Assembly: GCA_014773175.1 (NCBI GenBank)
Contig: VXCM01005143.1
Span: forward strand, 39,038 to 103,037
Length of the DNA: 64,000 nucleotides
Source of the DNA: Lucifuga dentata
Lineage: Eukaryota; Chordata; Actinopteri; Ophidiiformes; Bythitidae
Direction: 5' to 3'
The translations under genes and the position numbers were made by a program. The notes beneath the pieces were generated by a model that saw nothing but the letters and a program-made list of their open reading frames with translations, was not told the origin of the DNA and searched no databases. Of the stretch, positions 12,348-22,749 are shown in pieces. Each line of letters begins with the position of its first letter. Position 1 is the stretch's first letter.

Positions 12348-13493
12348 TTCTGAATAAGAGGATTTTATAATAAACATCCTAGAGTCTATAATGTGAATCT
12401 GTTGGAATTGGAAGTCACAAGTGTCAATGATTATGGTCAGCTTTTATTTCAAATTTTACAAATGTTTGTTTTGTTCCTGTGAAAGTAATAAAACATTAAA
12501 GTGTTCATCCCAAATGAAATATGACTCAGTCCGTACACTAACATACATGTTAAAACTTTGACTGAACTCGATTTAAGGTGATAAATCAGGTTCTTCAAAT
12601 GTCATGTGAACACCATAATTAGACTGAAAACAGCATAAGTTGGAATAAATTTGTATTATATCTCAGAAAAGGATCTGGCATTTATTTTCATAGAAGAATG
12701 GAACATTTTGAATGTTTCAGATCATTTTATTTTAACATAACTCCGTGATGTGACGGTGCGGAGGGACCAGGAGACAGAGACGGCTCTTCCCAGAGGGAGA
12801 GGTTTTATTGCAGAAAAAACACCGGATAAATCGTGCTGCTTCAAAGCACGTCAGAACACAGAGACCGCAGAAAGAAAAACAGTCACGGACAAAAGCAAAA
12901 GTTTGATAAACCTTTACTGAAAGATGGCGTAATAAATAATGGCCGAGGATATTCTTCATTTAAATACAAAGTCATCTACTGTTATTATAATCTTATATTT
13001 TGCAACAAAACCCCTCTCCTCCATCCTCCTCCCATGGAAATGTTCACTAAGGAAAGTGGACTAGGATCGCATACTATGGAATCCTTTGCAAGCTGAAACA
13101 AACGGGGATGAGTTCAGCTTTCCTAGCACCAGTGATTATAATTTATATTAGAGCAAAATGCATCTGCTACTTCAATAGGAAGCTTGACAGAGATCACACA
13201 GCATGGAACAATGGAATGGATTATTTTGGGATTACAGCAGGGGATAAATGGTACATCATTCTCAGGGATGGACAAAGAGTATAAGTCACAGAGGAACGGC
13301 AACAAATGTCATTTCCTGTCTCAAAACAACTTCTTGCCTCATGTGAAAAGATGATGAAACGGTACAGAATTACATGCTGGAGGATAAATTGGAAAAGCCG
13401 AGGAACTGGTGCCCAAAAATGGAATGTGTCCTTTTTTAAAAAAACTTTTTTTTTCTATCCACTTTTTGCTGTATATATTTAAATATTCAGCAG
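12348..13493. other. No gene seen
   Basis: Unique sequence; 12.73-12.85 kb is locally G+C-richer (GTGCGGAGGGACCAGGAGAC) and may belong to an unrecognised repeat. Confidence 0.5.
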
Positions 13494-13536
13494 GCTCTCT
13501 CTCTCTCTCTCTCACTCACACACACACACACACACA
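13494..13536. repeat. Compound (CT)n(CA)n microsatellite
   Basis: CTCTCT... passes into CACACA... without interruption apart from CACT. Confidence 0.93.
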
Positions 13537-13895
13537 TCCAGAAAAGCAAAGCCACAGCCAGCAGAAACACAGCGGCGTGCTAAGTCCTAAAGCTTTCACC
13601 TACATTGCGTTTTTTTTTTTTTTTTTNGTTTTTTTTTTTTTTTCTGAATTTCATGGTGTGAAGAGATCCTACAAAGTTTTAGATAAGGCAATGAGAAGGA
13701 CCAAAAGAAATAAAACTAAAAATATGTCAAACTCTGAATAGATTTGTGAATTGAAAAAAAAAAAACAAAACAAAAATCCCAATTCTAAAACGCTTTCAGA
13801 CATAGAATCTGTTAAATTNAAAAAAAAAAAACAAAACAAAAATCCCAATTCTAAAACGCTTTCAGACATAGAATATGTTAAATTGCTGGCATCTG

Positions 13896-14116
13896 TTAAC
13901 CCTCTGGAGTAGCAAATATTTTCTGAGAAAATTATTCATTCTTGAAAAAAAAAAAAAAAAAAATGAATCTGAAAGAATTGTGCAAAAATAAAAAGTCAAA
14001 TAAATCAGAAAAATGTGTCAGTTTTCTACTTGGTTCTAGAATATTCTAGAAAATGAAGTAAAAGTCTCCAAAAATCAGCAAATGTGTCAATATGACTTTA
14101 GACTCATGAGGGCTAA
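13896..14116. mobile_element. TTAACCC...GGGCTAA MITE, short copy
   Basis: It opens TTAACCCTCTGGAG and closes CTCATGAGGGCTAA. Its right half matches that of the 14.5-15.1 kb element (TTCTACTTGGTTCTAGAATATTCTAGAAAATG, AAAATCAGCAAATGTGTC, ACTTTAGACT). At 221 bp it is a deletion derivative or sub-family. It lies directly next to the unclassified repeat that starts at 14117. Confidence 0.55.
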
Positions 14117-14370
14117 AATATGGAGTTTTAAAGCAGAGAATTTAGGTTTTCTTTGCCGATTTAACACGCCAATTTAGCTTTGACACCAGATAAAGAAGTA
14201 TAAAGCATAACTGTTAAATTAACACGCCGACCTTCACCGGCTTTTACCTGAAACACACCTGACTAACGTAAGGGAAGCTTTAGGAATGAGTTTAAATTAT
14301 CATGGTGTTATTTTGTGTGATGCTCTGTTGTTACCGTGTTTTTTTTTTTGTTTTTTTTATGAATTCCACC
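14117..14370. repeat. Unclassified dispersed repeat pair, copy 1
   Basis: GAGAATTTAGGTTTTCTTTGCCGATT, CACCGGCTTTTACCTGA, GGAAGCTTTAGGAATGAGTTTA and GATGCTCTGTTGTTACC recur in the same order at 53.53-53.80 kb. Confidence 0.55.
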
Positions 14371-14527
14371 CTTAGTGTCCTACTGTCCACAAGCAGACGT
14401 ACCTTCCTCTGAATGGACATGGTGGCGATATTCTGAAGCACAATGTACTGCACCTCTCTGTGATAAAAAACAAATTTAAAAAGTTATTATTCAGACACTG
14501 ACTAAATGGACACAGAGAAACTTAGTT

Positions 14528-15119
14528 TTAACCCTATAACGCCATTTGTGTCACATTTGATACATGATTTTCTGAGACTCTACATCATCAACATGATCAA
14601 TTACTGATCAAAACGTCTATTATATCTAAAAAAAAAAAAAAAAAAAAAAAAACAAGGCAGGCATTATTTCAAGATTTCACACTCACAAATTTGCCAGTTT
14701 TTAAAATCACAAATTTGTGAGTTTTTAAACTGGCAAAATTTATAAGTTTTGTTGCGAGTACATGACCTTATTAAATTATACTTTCCATTGGATTTAGCAT
14801 TAAAGAAATTATTGTGCTTTTAGTGCAAAATCATCAAACTATCATAAGCACACAGACTTTTAAAATTGGCAAATTTTCGAGTTTTAAAACTGGCAAATTT
14901 GCGAGTTTAAAAACTCAAAATGATGCCCCCCCTTTTTTTTTTTTTTTTNTTTTTTTTTTTTTTGGTCTATATGGCCCTAATACGCTGTCATCATAAAGTC
15001 TAAAATAAATTATAAAATTTGTCAATTTTCTACTTGATTCTAGAATATTGTAGAAAATGCAAGAAAGGCTCAAAAATCAGCAAACAGCGTGTCAGTGACT
15101 TTAGACTGCAGAGGGTTAA
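14528..15119. mobile_element. TTAACCC...GGGTTAA MITE, larger copy
   Basis: The element opens TTAACCCTATAACGCC and closes CTGCAGAGGGTTAA, consistent with TTAA target duplications and a short CCCT TIR. The right part (TTTTCTACTTGATTCTAGAATATTGTAGAAAATG...AAAAATCAGCAAA...GACTTTAGACT) is shared with the smaller neighbour at 13.9-14.1 kb. Internal inverted blocks around AAATTTGCCAGTTTTTAAA / AACTGGCAAATTTGCGAG suggest hairpin potential. Confidence 0.6.
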
Positions 15120-15867
15120 AGTGGTACTTAGATCTCCTTTAAGGCAAAGCGCCACGAAGACTCTGTTCAAGCATGTCAGAGCCTTTACGCAGAGAGGTGA
15201 GATTTAGCATCTTCCAAGCGAGGCTAGCTAACATAGGGTTGTTGAAACAACAGCATCTTAGTGCCGTTTAGCTGTCTGCTCATCTCATCTAATTTTCTAA
15301 TTTCTGCATCAGACCAATTCTCAGCCATTTTATCATTTGTAAAAGAAAGGCAAACAATTGAAAGCGTCACTTCCTCTCGTGTGATTGGTCCACATGCTAC
15401 GCATTAAAACACACAAGGTCAGAGCGCCGTAAGCTAGTATTGCTGTAACGTCACTGAAGGAAGTGCTGTGGAAATTTTACAAAGTTCCACCGAGTTGAAC
15501 TGCCGGTGCTACTTTTATGGAAATGTGATGACTCAGCGTCGTTTTTAGACATGATAAACCGCCAGCAAACGAACAGAAAGGACGCATGTCTGAAAGGAGC
15601 AAAGTTCAAACCATAAAAGACGACAACAGTTACAACCAAATATTTAACTTACTCTATTAGCCTCATGCACATACTTCTTTCTTTCTTACTTCTCTTCACC
15701 TCTCCATCGTTCAGCTCCCCCATCCTCTCGTCTATCTATGTGTGGGTGGGATTGTATTTCTCACCCCAGCTGTGTGTGTGTGTATGTGTGAGTGTATTAT
15801 GTTGGACTGTAAACGCCTTCAGGCAGAGCTGTGGCACTAAAGCCCTGGGGTTTTAAGAGTTTAGCCC

Positions 15868-15926
15868 TCCCCAACTCTCTCTCTCTCTCTCTGTGTGTAT
15901 GTGTGTGTATGTGTGTGTGTGCGTGT
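15868..15926. repeat. Compound (CT)n(GT)n microsatellite
   Basis: CTCTCTCTCTCTCTCTGTGTGTATGTGTGTGTATGTGTGTGTG. Confidence 0.9.
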
Positions 15927-17007
15927 GCGGGAAGATATTGACTTTCTTAAAGTCCGGATCATTTCTCTTTATCAGAAAAACATTAACGACCCCCCCATCC
16001 ACCCACCTCCCACCTCCCATCCACCAGCACCAACACAATACAAAGCGGTGTACTTTCTTATTCTCCTCGCCTGGTCGTATCCGATAGCCGCCAGCACAAC
16101 AAAGTACAATGTAAGTTGATACTTTTCTTTTTCTTNGCCTGGTCGTATCCGATAGCCGCCAGCACAACAAAGTACAATGTAAGTTGATACTTTTCTTTTT
16201 CTTTTTCCTGCCCATAAAACAATGTAGTTTGATTTTATAAGATCAAAACATTCAGTTTTTAATGTTTCATGGTGTTTTTCCCCCTCAGGATTACAATCCT
16301 CACAAAAAAAAAAAAAAAAANAAAAAAACACGGCTTACACAGAATGAGAACGCCTCATTTTGAAAATAAAAAAACCCAACTTGTATAGTATTTCTATAGA
16401 AACTTTAGTATAATTAGAGACATAAAGCAGGATAAGTAGATTATTATCTGATTTTCATCCCTGTGCAGCAACTTCAGAAGAGCTCATCAGGGAGGAGGAT
16501 CGTCCTGCTTTTTCTATCTTTGTCAAACTTTTAGGTGGAAATCACACAACAGATGCATAAACCTTTAATATGTACAGCACACCGTCGGCTACTTCTACAC
16601 TCTCCTTCCTAAGCTTGATAAAAAAATCCTCCTCTGCTCAGTCCAGCACCTCCAATATACCACAGCGTCATCATCTTCATCATCAGGCGGAGTCAACACG
16701 TCCATGTTAATCTGCAGGCCTGCGTGGAGCCTGTTAGGCGACCTCCGGACGTCAAACAGCCAAAAGCAGAGTGTAGTGAGCCTTTACGTCCTGTAATGGA
16801 TGTTTTAAATATGCCGCTGATTGATTCCTCTTGGTTTTCCAGCCTGTTTTACCAGATTGGGCTTGTTTTTCTAAAGAGTGTAAGTGGAGAGAAAGATGGA
16901 AAAGGATGGAGGGGAGGAGAAGAAGGTGACTCGAGGGGCTCCGGCCAGCTGATGGAACTCAACTTGACCCCCTGGCGTAGCGTCCAGAGTCAAGTTACCA
17001 CTGTAGG

Positions 17008-17009
<2 letters not shown>

Positions 17010-17038
<29 letters not shown>

Positions 17039-17114
17039 TGCTGAATTGATTTCCTCTGCGATGACAGCTCCAGTCAGGCTGGCACCATTGGCCCCCTCCT
17101 TCCCCCTCTATCCC

Positions 17115-17174
<60 letters not shown>

Positions 17175-17203
17175 NCACACACACACACACACACACACAC
17201 ACT
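17010..17203. repeat. (GT)n and long (CA)n pair
   Basis: A (GT)n run at 17010-17038 and a (CA)n run of about 85 bases at 17118-17203 face each other across about 80 bp, so they could pair as a hairpin. The N at 17175 makes the CA length unreliable. Confidence 0.93.
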
Positions 17204-17833
17204 GCTCATCACTCGTACTGGGAAAATGGCACCCACTGGTGTTATATTCTGGGTTGTTCTGTGGTGTGGCCGCCTCCTCCTCCTCCTCCTCCATCTTCCC
17301 TACAGTAACTGTTCCACTAAATCGTTTACACGGATCATTTTTCTGATAAAAGCATTATTTTTGGACAAAACTCTCCGTAATGATTTTCGATTACTTCTTC
17401 TGGCTTTCCTCTTCTTTTATCATCTTCCTCCTCCTCCTTGATTTGTCTCATAACTACGACTCCATTCACAGTTTCTATAACCTTCCTCGCTGTGCTCTAT
17501 TAAAAAAAAAAGAAAAAAAAAAGCTGAATCACCTCATCACAAATACATCGATTATTACATTTGCTTAGTAAATGTTCACAGACTTCTAATAACACGCAGA
17601 TTAAGTTTACTTCATGTTTATAACATAGGAAGTGTGGTGTATTCACGGCGCCGTTTGCTCTCCTTGTCCGCTGATGTTCGGTTGGAGCCGTCGGAGCAGA
17701 AATGCGGCGCTTTACTTAAACAACATCCATACGCACCAGGAAGAGTTCTTCTTCTGGCAATACAAGTCTATAAAATTTGAGATAATGTCTAACACAGATG
17801 AAAAACTCATTCTTAGCCGTTAGCCAAATCAGT

Positions 17834-18141
17834 TTAACGCAGCTTCACTCGTGGTGGCGAGACGCAGCCTCTCCAGCGAATGGCGAGGTCACGTTGCCAT
17901 TCGTTACTCCCATTGGTCTCATCCGCATCTGCCATTCCACCAACGGCGACTCCAGACCCGTTGATGATGTCTTCAGAGTTCTTCTCTGGGACATCAGAGT
18001 CGGGACGGGAACGTTTGAAGCGTCGGTCTGGGTACTGGCTGTTGTCAAAGGGCATGCGGTGGACGCACAGCACGTGGGTCTTCAGGTTTCCCTTCTGGGA
18101 GGCGCTGTACGGGCAGTAACGGCACTTGAATGGTTTCTGGC
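17834..18141 (-). CDS. C2H2 zinc-finger exon, probably last coding exon
   Basis: The minus strand reads a consensus acceptor (pyrimidine-rich, ending TTTCTCACCAG) followed by an open frame. Two leftover bases open the exon; if the upstream exon ends in G the protein continues GQKPF, a variant of the TGEKPF inter-finger linker. One complete finger follows, C-x2-C-x12-H-x4-H (FKCRYCPY...LKTHVLCVH), then a basic stretch (PDRRFKRSRPD) that could be a nuclear localisation signal, an acidic Ser/Gly-rich tail and a TAA stop. C2H2 fingers of this kind bind DNA, so a nuclear transcription factor is inferred. The linker implies at least one more finger in an upstream exon at higher coordinates; I did not find it in this window. 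The last 25 or so residues (from about NEWQRDL) look less constrained, so an earlier splice donor is possible. The finger resembles the 'SQKGNLK' fingers of the ZNF516/ZNF536 group, but the flanking residues do not match what I know of those proteins, so no symbol is given. Confidence 0.72.
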
Positions 18142-18192
18142 CTGGTGAGAAACAGAGAAACATCATTACCGTTGTTATTTACGGGTTCTAGA

Positions 18193-18446
18193 CAGAGGTG
18201 TGTAGTAACGCGTTCCATTTACTGCGTTACATTTACTTAAGTAACTTTTTTCACAAAAATTGTACTTTACTGAGTAGTTTTATTGCAGGACACTTTTAAC
18301 TCATACTTGAGTACATTTATGAAGAAAAGCATATACTTTTACTCCGTTACATTTGGTCGCACTCTTTGCGTTACTTTTTTATTAACTGCGGGTCAAAATT
18401 CTCCACTTTCTCCACTGCAGCAGAGAAAGCGAAAGCGACTGCTCCA

Positions 18447-18477
<31 letters not shown>

Positions 18478-19278
18478 CTTTGGTCCAATCACATTCAGCG
18501 TCCCGTCATCTCCATGACAACGATGGGTTGACGTGGCTTGATAGGTGGGCCGGCCGGTGCCTTTGCATATAATATAATATGAATTAAAATGAACTTAAAC
18601 TAAGCAAACACAATTTTTTTTCTTTCATAATTTTCTTGGCACTTAGATGAAAAATGGATTCTAAAAAGAGAAAGGCTGGCACGGAGAAATAGCGACAATT
18701 ACGGAATTATTCGTCCCCGGCATCACTGGCATTTTCGTCTGGCCATATTCGCTACTAAAACCAGCAGCTACATTAACGCGTTGCGTCTTTGTCTACCTAA
18801 ACATGTGACATTTCAGCTTCTAAGAATCAACATGGAACTTGAGGAAACGTGGCGGTAAGCTGCAACGTTAGCTACTTAGCTAGCTGCTGCTGCTAATGCT
18901 AACTCAAGTTTTCCTGTTCTATTCTGAGTAAATTCATGAAGCTAACCTAGCTAACTGTCTTGGCCAGAATTGTCATGATTTGTTATGTGGTAAATATCTG
19001 ATTTATTAGTCTACTGTTTCTTTATATGATATGATTTGGATTGTATTAGAAGCTACATGTAGCTACTTTGCATTTTTTTCCTCAGACGAGCACTTTATAG
19101 CTTGTTGATTATTCTACAGAATAAGTTGATCAAAGTTACTCACTACTCAAGTAATCTTTTTAATAGATACTTTCTTACTCAAGTCATTATTTTGGTGACT
19201 ATTCTTACTTATACTTGAGTTACTATTATCATAAAATAACAGTGCTTTTACAGTTTCTGACTACTCTACACACCTCTG
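18193..19278. mobile_element. hAT-type non-autonomous DNA transposon, perfect 8-bp TSD
   Basis: The 5' end reads CAGAGGTGTGTAGTAACGCG and the 3' end, reverse-complemented, CAGAGGTGTGTAGAGTAGTC. Both ends are directly flanked by the same octamer GTTCTAGA (18185-18192 and 19279-19286), the 8-bp target duplication typical of hAT transposons. The 1086-bp interior has imperfect sub-terminal inverted blocks (ACTTTACTGAGTA, TACTTGAGTACATTT and TACTCAAGT, TATACTTGAGTTA) and no transposase-like frame. It lies in the intron about 50 bp upstream of the zinc-finger exon acceptor. The intact duplication suggests a relatively recent insertion. Confidence 0.9.
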
Positions 19279-19559
19279 GTTCTAGAGGTATTGGTGCCAC
19301 AGACAGAGAAACCGTAATTATAATAAGGTGAATTAACAGAAAGCAAATGTTAATAAAAAATAAGTAAATAAATGGTGTTTTGTGGTCGCTGCGGTATGGG
19401 AGGAACCTCAAAGGAATCAACTTTCTGACGACAAATCGGCTTCTCAGGCCTTCAGGCTCATGTAAAGGTGTATTTAACTATATGAAAGATTAGACTGATA
19501 AACAGATTGGGAGAAGAGGGAAAACTGAGGACAAAGAAAAGAGAAAAAAGTAATTTTCT

Positions 19560-19835
19560 CATCTGCAACACCCCGGCAGCACTGCCCGAGACCCTTATTG
19601 AAACAATTACATCCTCATAACATTGCCCAACACTTAATACTCGCCTCGCTTTATGCAGTCAAAGAGCTGCTGAGAATTTGTCTGAACTAAACTTTTGCAG
19701 CTCCCCGAGTCGATATGCATCTTTTGAAGAGCGTGCATACATCTCTACTCCCCTGAACACAATTGCAGAGCAGAACAAGGCAAGGTATTTTTCTCTACAT
19801 CCCACCCCGCCTCAGCTCCAGCACAGAATGTTCTC
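19560..19835. promoter_or_regulatory. Conserved-noncoding-like block
   Basis: Non-repetitive sequence (ACCCTTATTGAAACAATTAC, CCCAACACTTAATACTCG, CTTTATGCAGTCAAAGAG, GTCGATATGCATCTTTTG) with an ACAAT/ATTGT SOX-type core and an ATGCAT core, lying between two hAT insertions that did not disturb it. Confidence 0.25.
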
Positions 19836-21008
19836 CCTAGATTGAATCTGATCATCACTGCAGCAAACACAATGGCCCTTAATAGCAGCAGCCGTTTGTT
19901 TGAGGGATGCCGATTACACCGCCATCATAACCCACTTCACTTAGCTCACTCGCTCACAGACAGAGAACAAAATGGAGAGGGAGGGAGGAAGGAAGTGGGA
20001 GGGGCAGAATGGAAGAGTTTGAGCTCTCTATAGTACTTTAGGTTATTAATAACAGTACATTTGCAGTTGCCTTCATTTGCTTTTTTTTTTTCTTTCTTCT
20101 GATTCAATTTGAGATGCTCTAAATCAAATTAACATATGGGACTTAAAAGAAGTGCTGCGATAGGTGCAGGGAATATAAATAGGCAAAAGGCCGGGAATTA
20201 AAAAGGAAACAATCTATTTGAGGCACTCACTTGCATACGCGTGGGGTTAGTGGGAGAGAGTGTAGAGTTCGCACACACACACACACACAGTATGAGGACA
20301 CAACGAGGCAACGCAGGATGCGAGGAGGCAGGATTTGCAGCTACTTTGTGTTTGGCAATCTGACACAGGCTTCAGAGCCTCTCCAGCTTTCTGATATTAC
20401 ATTGTTTGCTCCACAGCCAGACAAAGGGGATTGCTACAAGTTTGGAGGCTTTGGATGTTCCAGTTGTCTGAATTTCCCGATAACTGAGTCGGCGGCACAC
20501 AATGAAGGGTCCCTTTTATTCGTGTGCAGTTTAATTTCACACTCTCTTACATTACGTTAAGTCCGAGAGGCAGAATATCTCATCCCATTTTACACTTAGG
20601 GAGAGCGAGTTATGCCCCCAAACAACTCAACTTCCTCTTCTCCTCCTCATGCTCTATCTCACTGCTTTCTCAGTGGAATAAATACAAATCAAGTGAGGTT
20701 TATCTCCAGGGAGATGTTTAGGTAAAAAAAAAAAAAAAAAAAAAANGGGGGGGGGGAGAGATTGTGATTTGAATTGCAAAGCTTGAAAAAGTTTGGATAG
20801 GATATATAAAGTTGAGCTAGCTTTGAGATTGAAATTAACTCCTGCAGAACAATTTATACTCTCTCTCACAACAAGTCACACACTTCACTACTGTGAAAGG
20901 TTAACGTTTCCATCATTAATCCATATCTCTGGTCTTTGCCAATAACCAAATCAGCCCACATGCTGGTAGTGGCCCACATGCATCAAACCAACCATCGTTC
21001 CCTCAAAC

Positions 21009-21596
21009 CAGGGATGAGCAACCTTTACTATCAAAAGGGCCAGTTTTGGCCAAGAAAAAAAATGTCTGGAGCCACAAAACATATTTGAGCCTTATAATGA
21101 AGGTAACAGCCTATTAAGTCTAAATTAGCCTATCAACATTACTCATAGGTGTAAATGAGCATTTATTAAAATGTTTTATCATGTGACTACTCTGCAATGG
21201 CTATTTATGATTATTTGGTACTTTAACTTTGCATTTCCATGACAATAATACCATGTTTTGTTGCATTTGTAAAATTATAGAACTACAGACCTTCTTGAAT
21301 TAAAAAAAAAAAAATGTTTTAATATTTCATCAACTAAAATATGCATCATAGCCTACATCTGCTGCCTGGTGCCTTTTCCTCTTAATTTCGCCAAACTTCA
21401 TGGATGTATACATAAATGGCTAGTCTTGAGTCTCCTGAGCTATGGATTACTTACAACAATGATAAATTAAAATTAAACTGCTAAAAAAATAACCATTGTT
21501 CATTTCCATATAATTTTTTGTCAAAGCCACATGGAGCCACAGGAGATGGGCAAAAGAGCTGCATGCCGCTCCAGAGCCGCAGGTTGCCTACCCCTG
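21009..21596. mobile_element. hAT (Charlie-like) MITE, perfect 8-bp TSD
   Basis: CAGGGATGAGCAACCTTTA at the left and AGGTTGCCTACCCCTG at the right form the TIR of a hAT/Charlie-like family (consensus CAGGGGTAGGCAACCT). The octamer CCTCAAAC flanks both sides (21001-21008 and 21597-21604). At 588 bp it contains internal 'GGAGCCACAAAACAT' / 'GCCACATGGAGCCACAGGAG' blocks but no transposase. Intact target duplications and readable TIRs make the boundaries firm. Confidence 0.9.
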
Positions 21597-22324
21597 CCTC
21601 AAACTAACCCTCGAACCCTCATCCTCCAAATTCTACTTTCTGATTTTATCTGTTTGAAATCCAGACACTATCAGTCCCTCTGTGGTCACATTATTTACAG
21701 CTGGCATAAAATGGTAATGTGTTGCCAAGTTAGAAAATTATTTCCCAGTAATGAGTACTGTGATGATTTATTGTTTCAATTTCATTTTTACCATTCAAGG
21801 TCTGGTTGCTAGTCTATATCTGATTGATATAACCTGATGGTAATTTGATCTGTACTCACATAGCACACAAGACGTGTGTGTTTCATGAGTGAATAGAAGA
21901 CATGTTAGGCAGAATGAGTGGCGATGATCATTTTTGAATAACAGAAAGAGATCCAGTCATCTGCAGGAGGTCAGACTTTTGCAAAAGGGAAACGATGTTG
22001 CAGCGCTTTTCGTACCGTTTGATACATGATCACAACAATGAGCAATCAGCATCTATGATAGAAAAAAATAGTAACAGTACAACAATGAGCACTTAGCAAC
22101 TCAAAGATGGAGGTCAGAAAATGTAAATCAGAGAAAAATGTCTTTGGAAGCATAAAGAAAAACAGTATGAGTAGTATAATTATTCTGTTAGACTCACAGC
22201 TTTGATAAAGGTTTATTCTCCATTTTGCTTATTAGGCAGAATTTACAACTTGGATGATTTAAGTAAAGTTAATTTTCTTGATTCAAACTACAGTTGAACA
22301 GTTGACTTTGTTGCACTTGGGCAG

Positions 22325-22749
22325 TTAAAGGACCATACCACCATTCTGCATGTTTGAGCCTAATATATTCAATTTTTATACACATAACGTTACTGACAAT
22401 CATTTCCCAAAGCATACTACTGGAACGGTTGATTTTAATAGCGTACCAGAATGAGCTGAAACCAATGGCGGTCTGGAAGGAAGGAAAAACATTTTAAATT
22501 CGATGTTCCCAGTAGTATGCTATCTAAAAATTTAAATGACCATGACTTCATAAGGCTGTGTAACTATTAGCAGGAGAAACATGGATTTTTAAGGTGGGTG
22601 TATCGCTTGAATATTTGATTTTGAAAGATTAAGAGGTTTTGCAAAATATTAAATATCAGAAAAACTGAAATACGGTTTTATCCTTTAGGAAATATGAAAA
22701 TTGAATATATTGGGCTCAAACATGCAAAATAGACGGTATGGTCGTTTAA
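22325..22749. mobile_element. AGGACCATACC-family element, internal deletion
   Basis: Both terminal regions are present (TTAAAGGACCATACCACC... and ...GACGGTATGGTCGTTTAA), but the middle containing GAGCTTAA / AACAAGACGTG is missing, leaving 425 bp. The remaining interior carries GGAACGGTTGATTTTAATAG and GACTTCATAAGGCTGTG. Confidence 0.75.

Larger units (their letters stand above)
15120..17833. other. No firm gene; region downstream of the zinc-finger stop
   Basis: For a minus-strand transcript this is downstream of the zinc-finger exon stop, so its right part may be 3' UTR. I see no clear AATAAA close to the stop. It holds a 67-bp join duplication at 16136, a poly-A join at 16321 and the GT/CA pair at 17.0-17.2 kb. 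Confidence 0.5.

Noticed and set aside
17834..18141. Assignment of the zinc finger to ZNF536, ZNF516, ZNF219 or ZNF827
   Set aside because: The SQKGNLK core is similar to fingers of the first two, but the sequence after the finger (MPFDNSQYPDRRFKRSR) does not fit what I know of any of these proteins.
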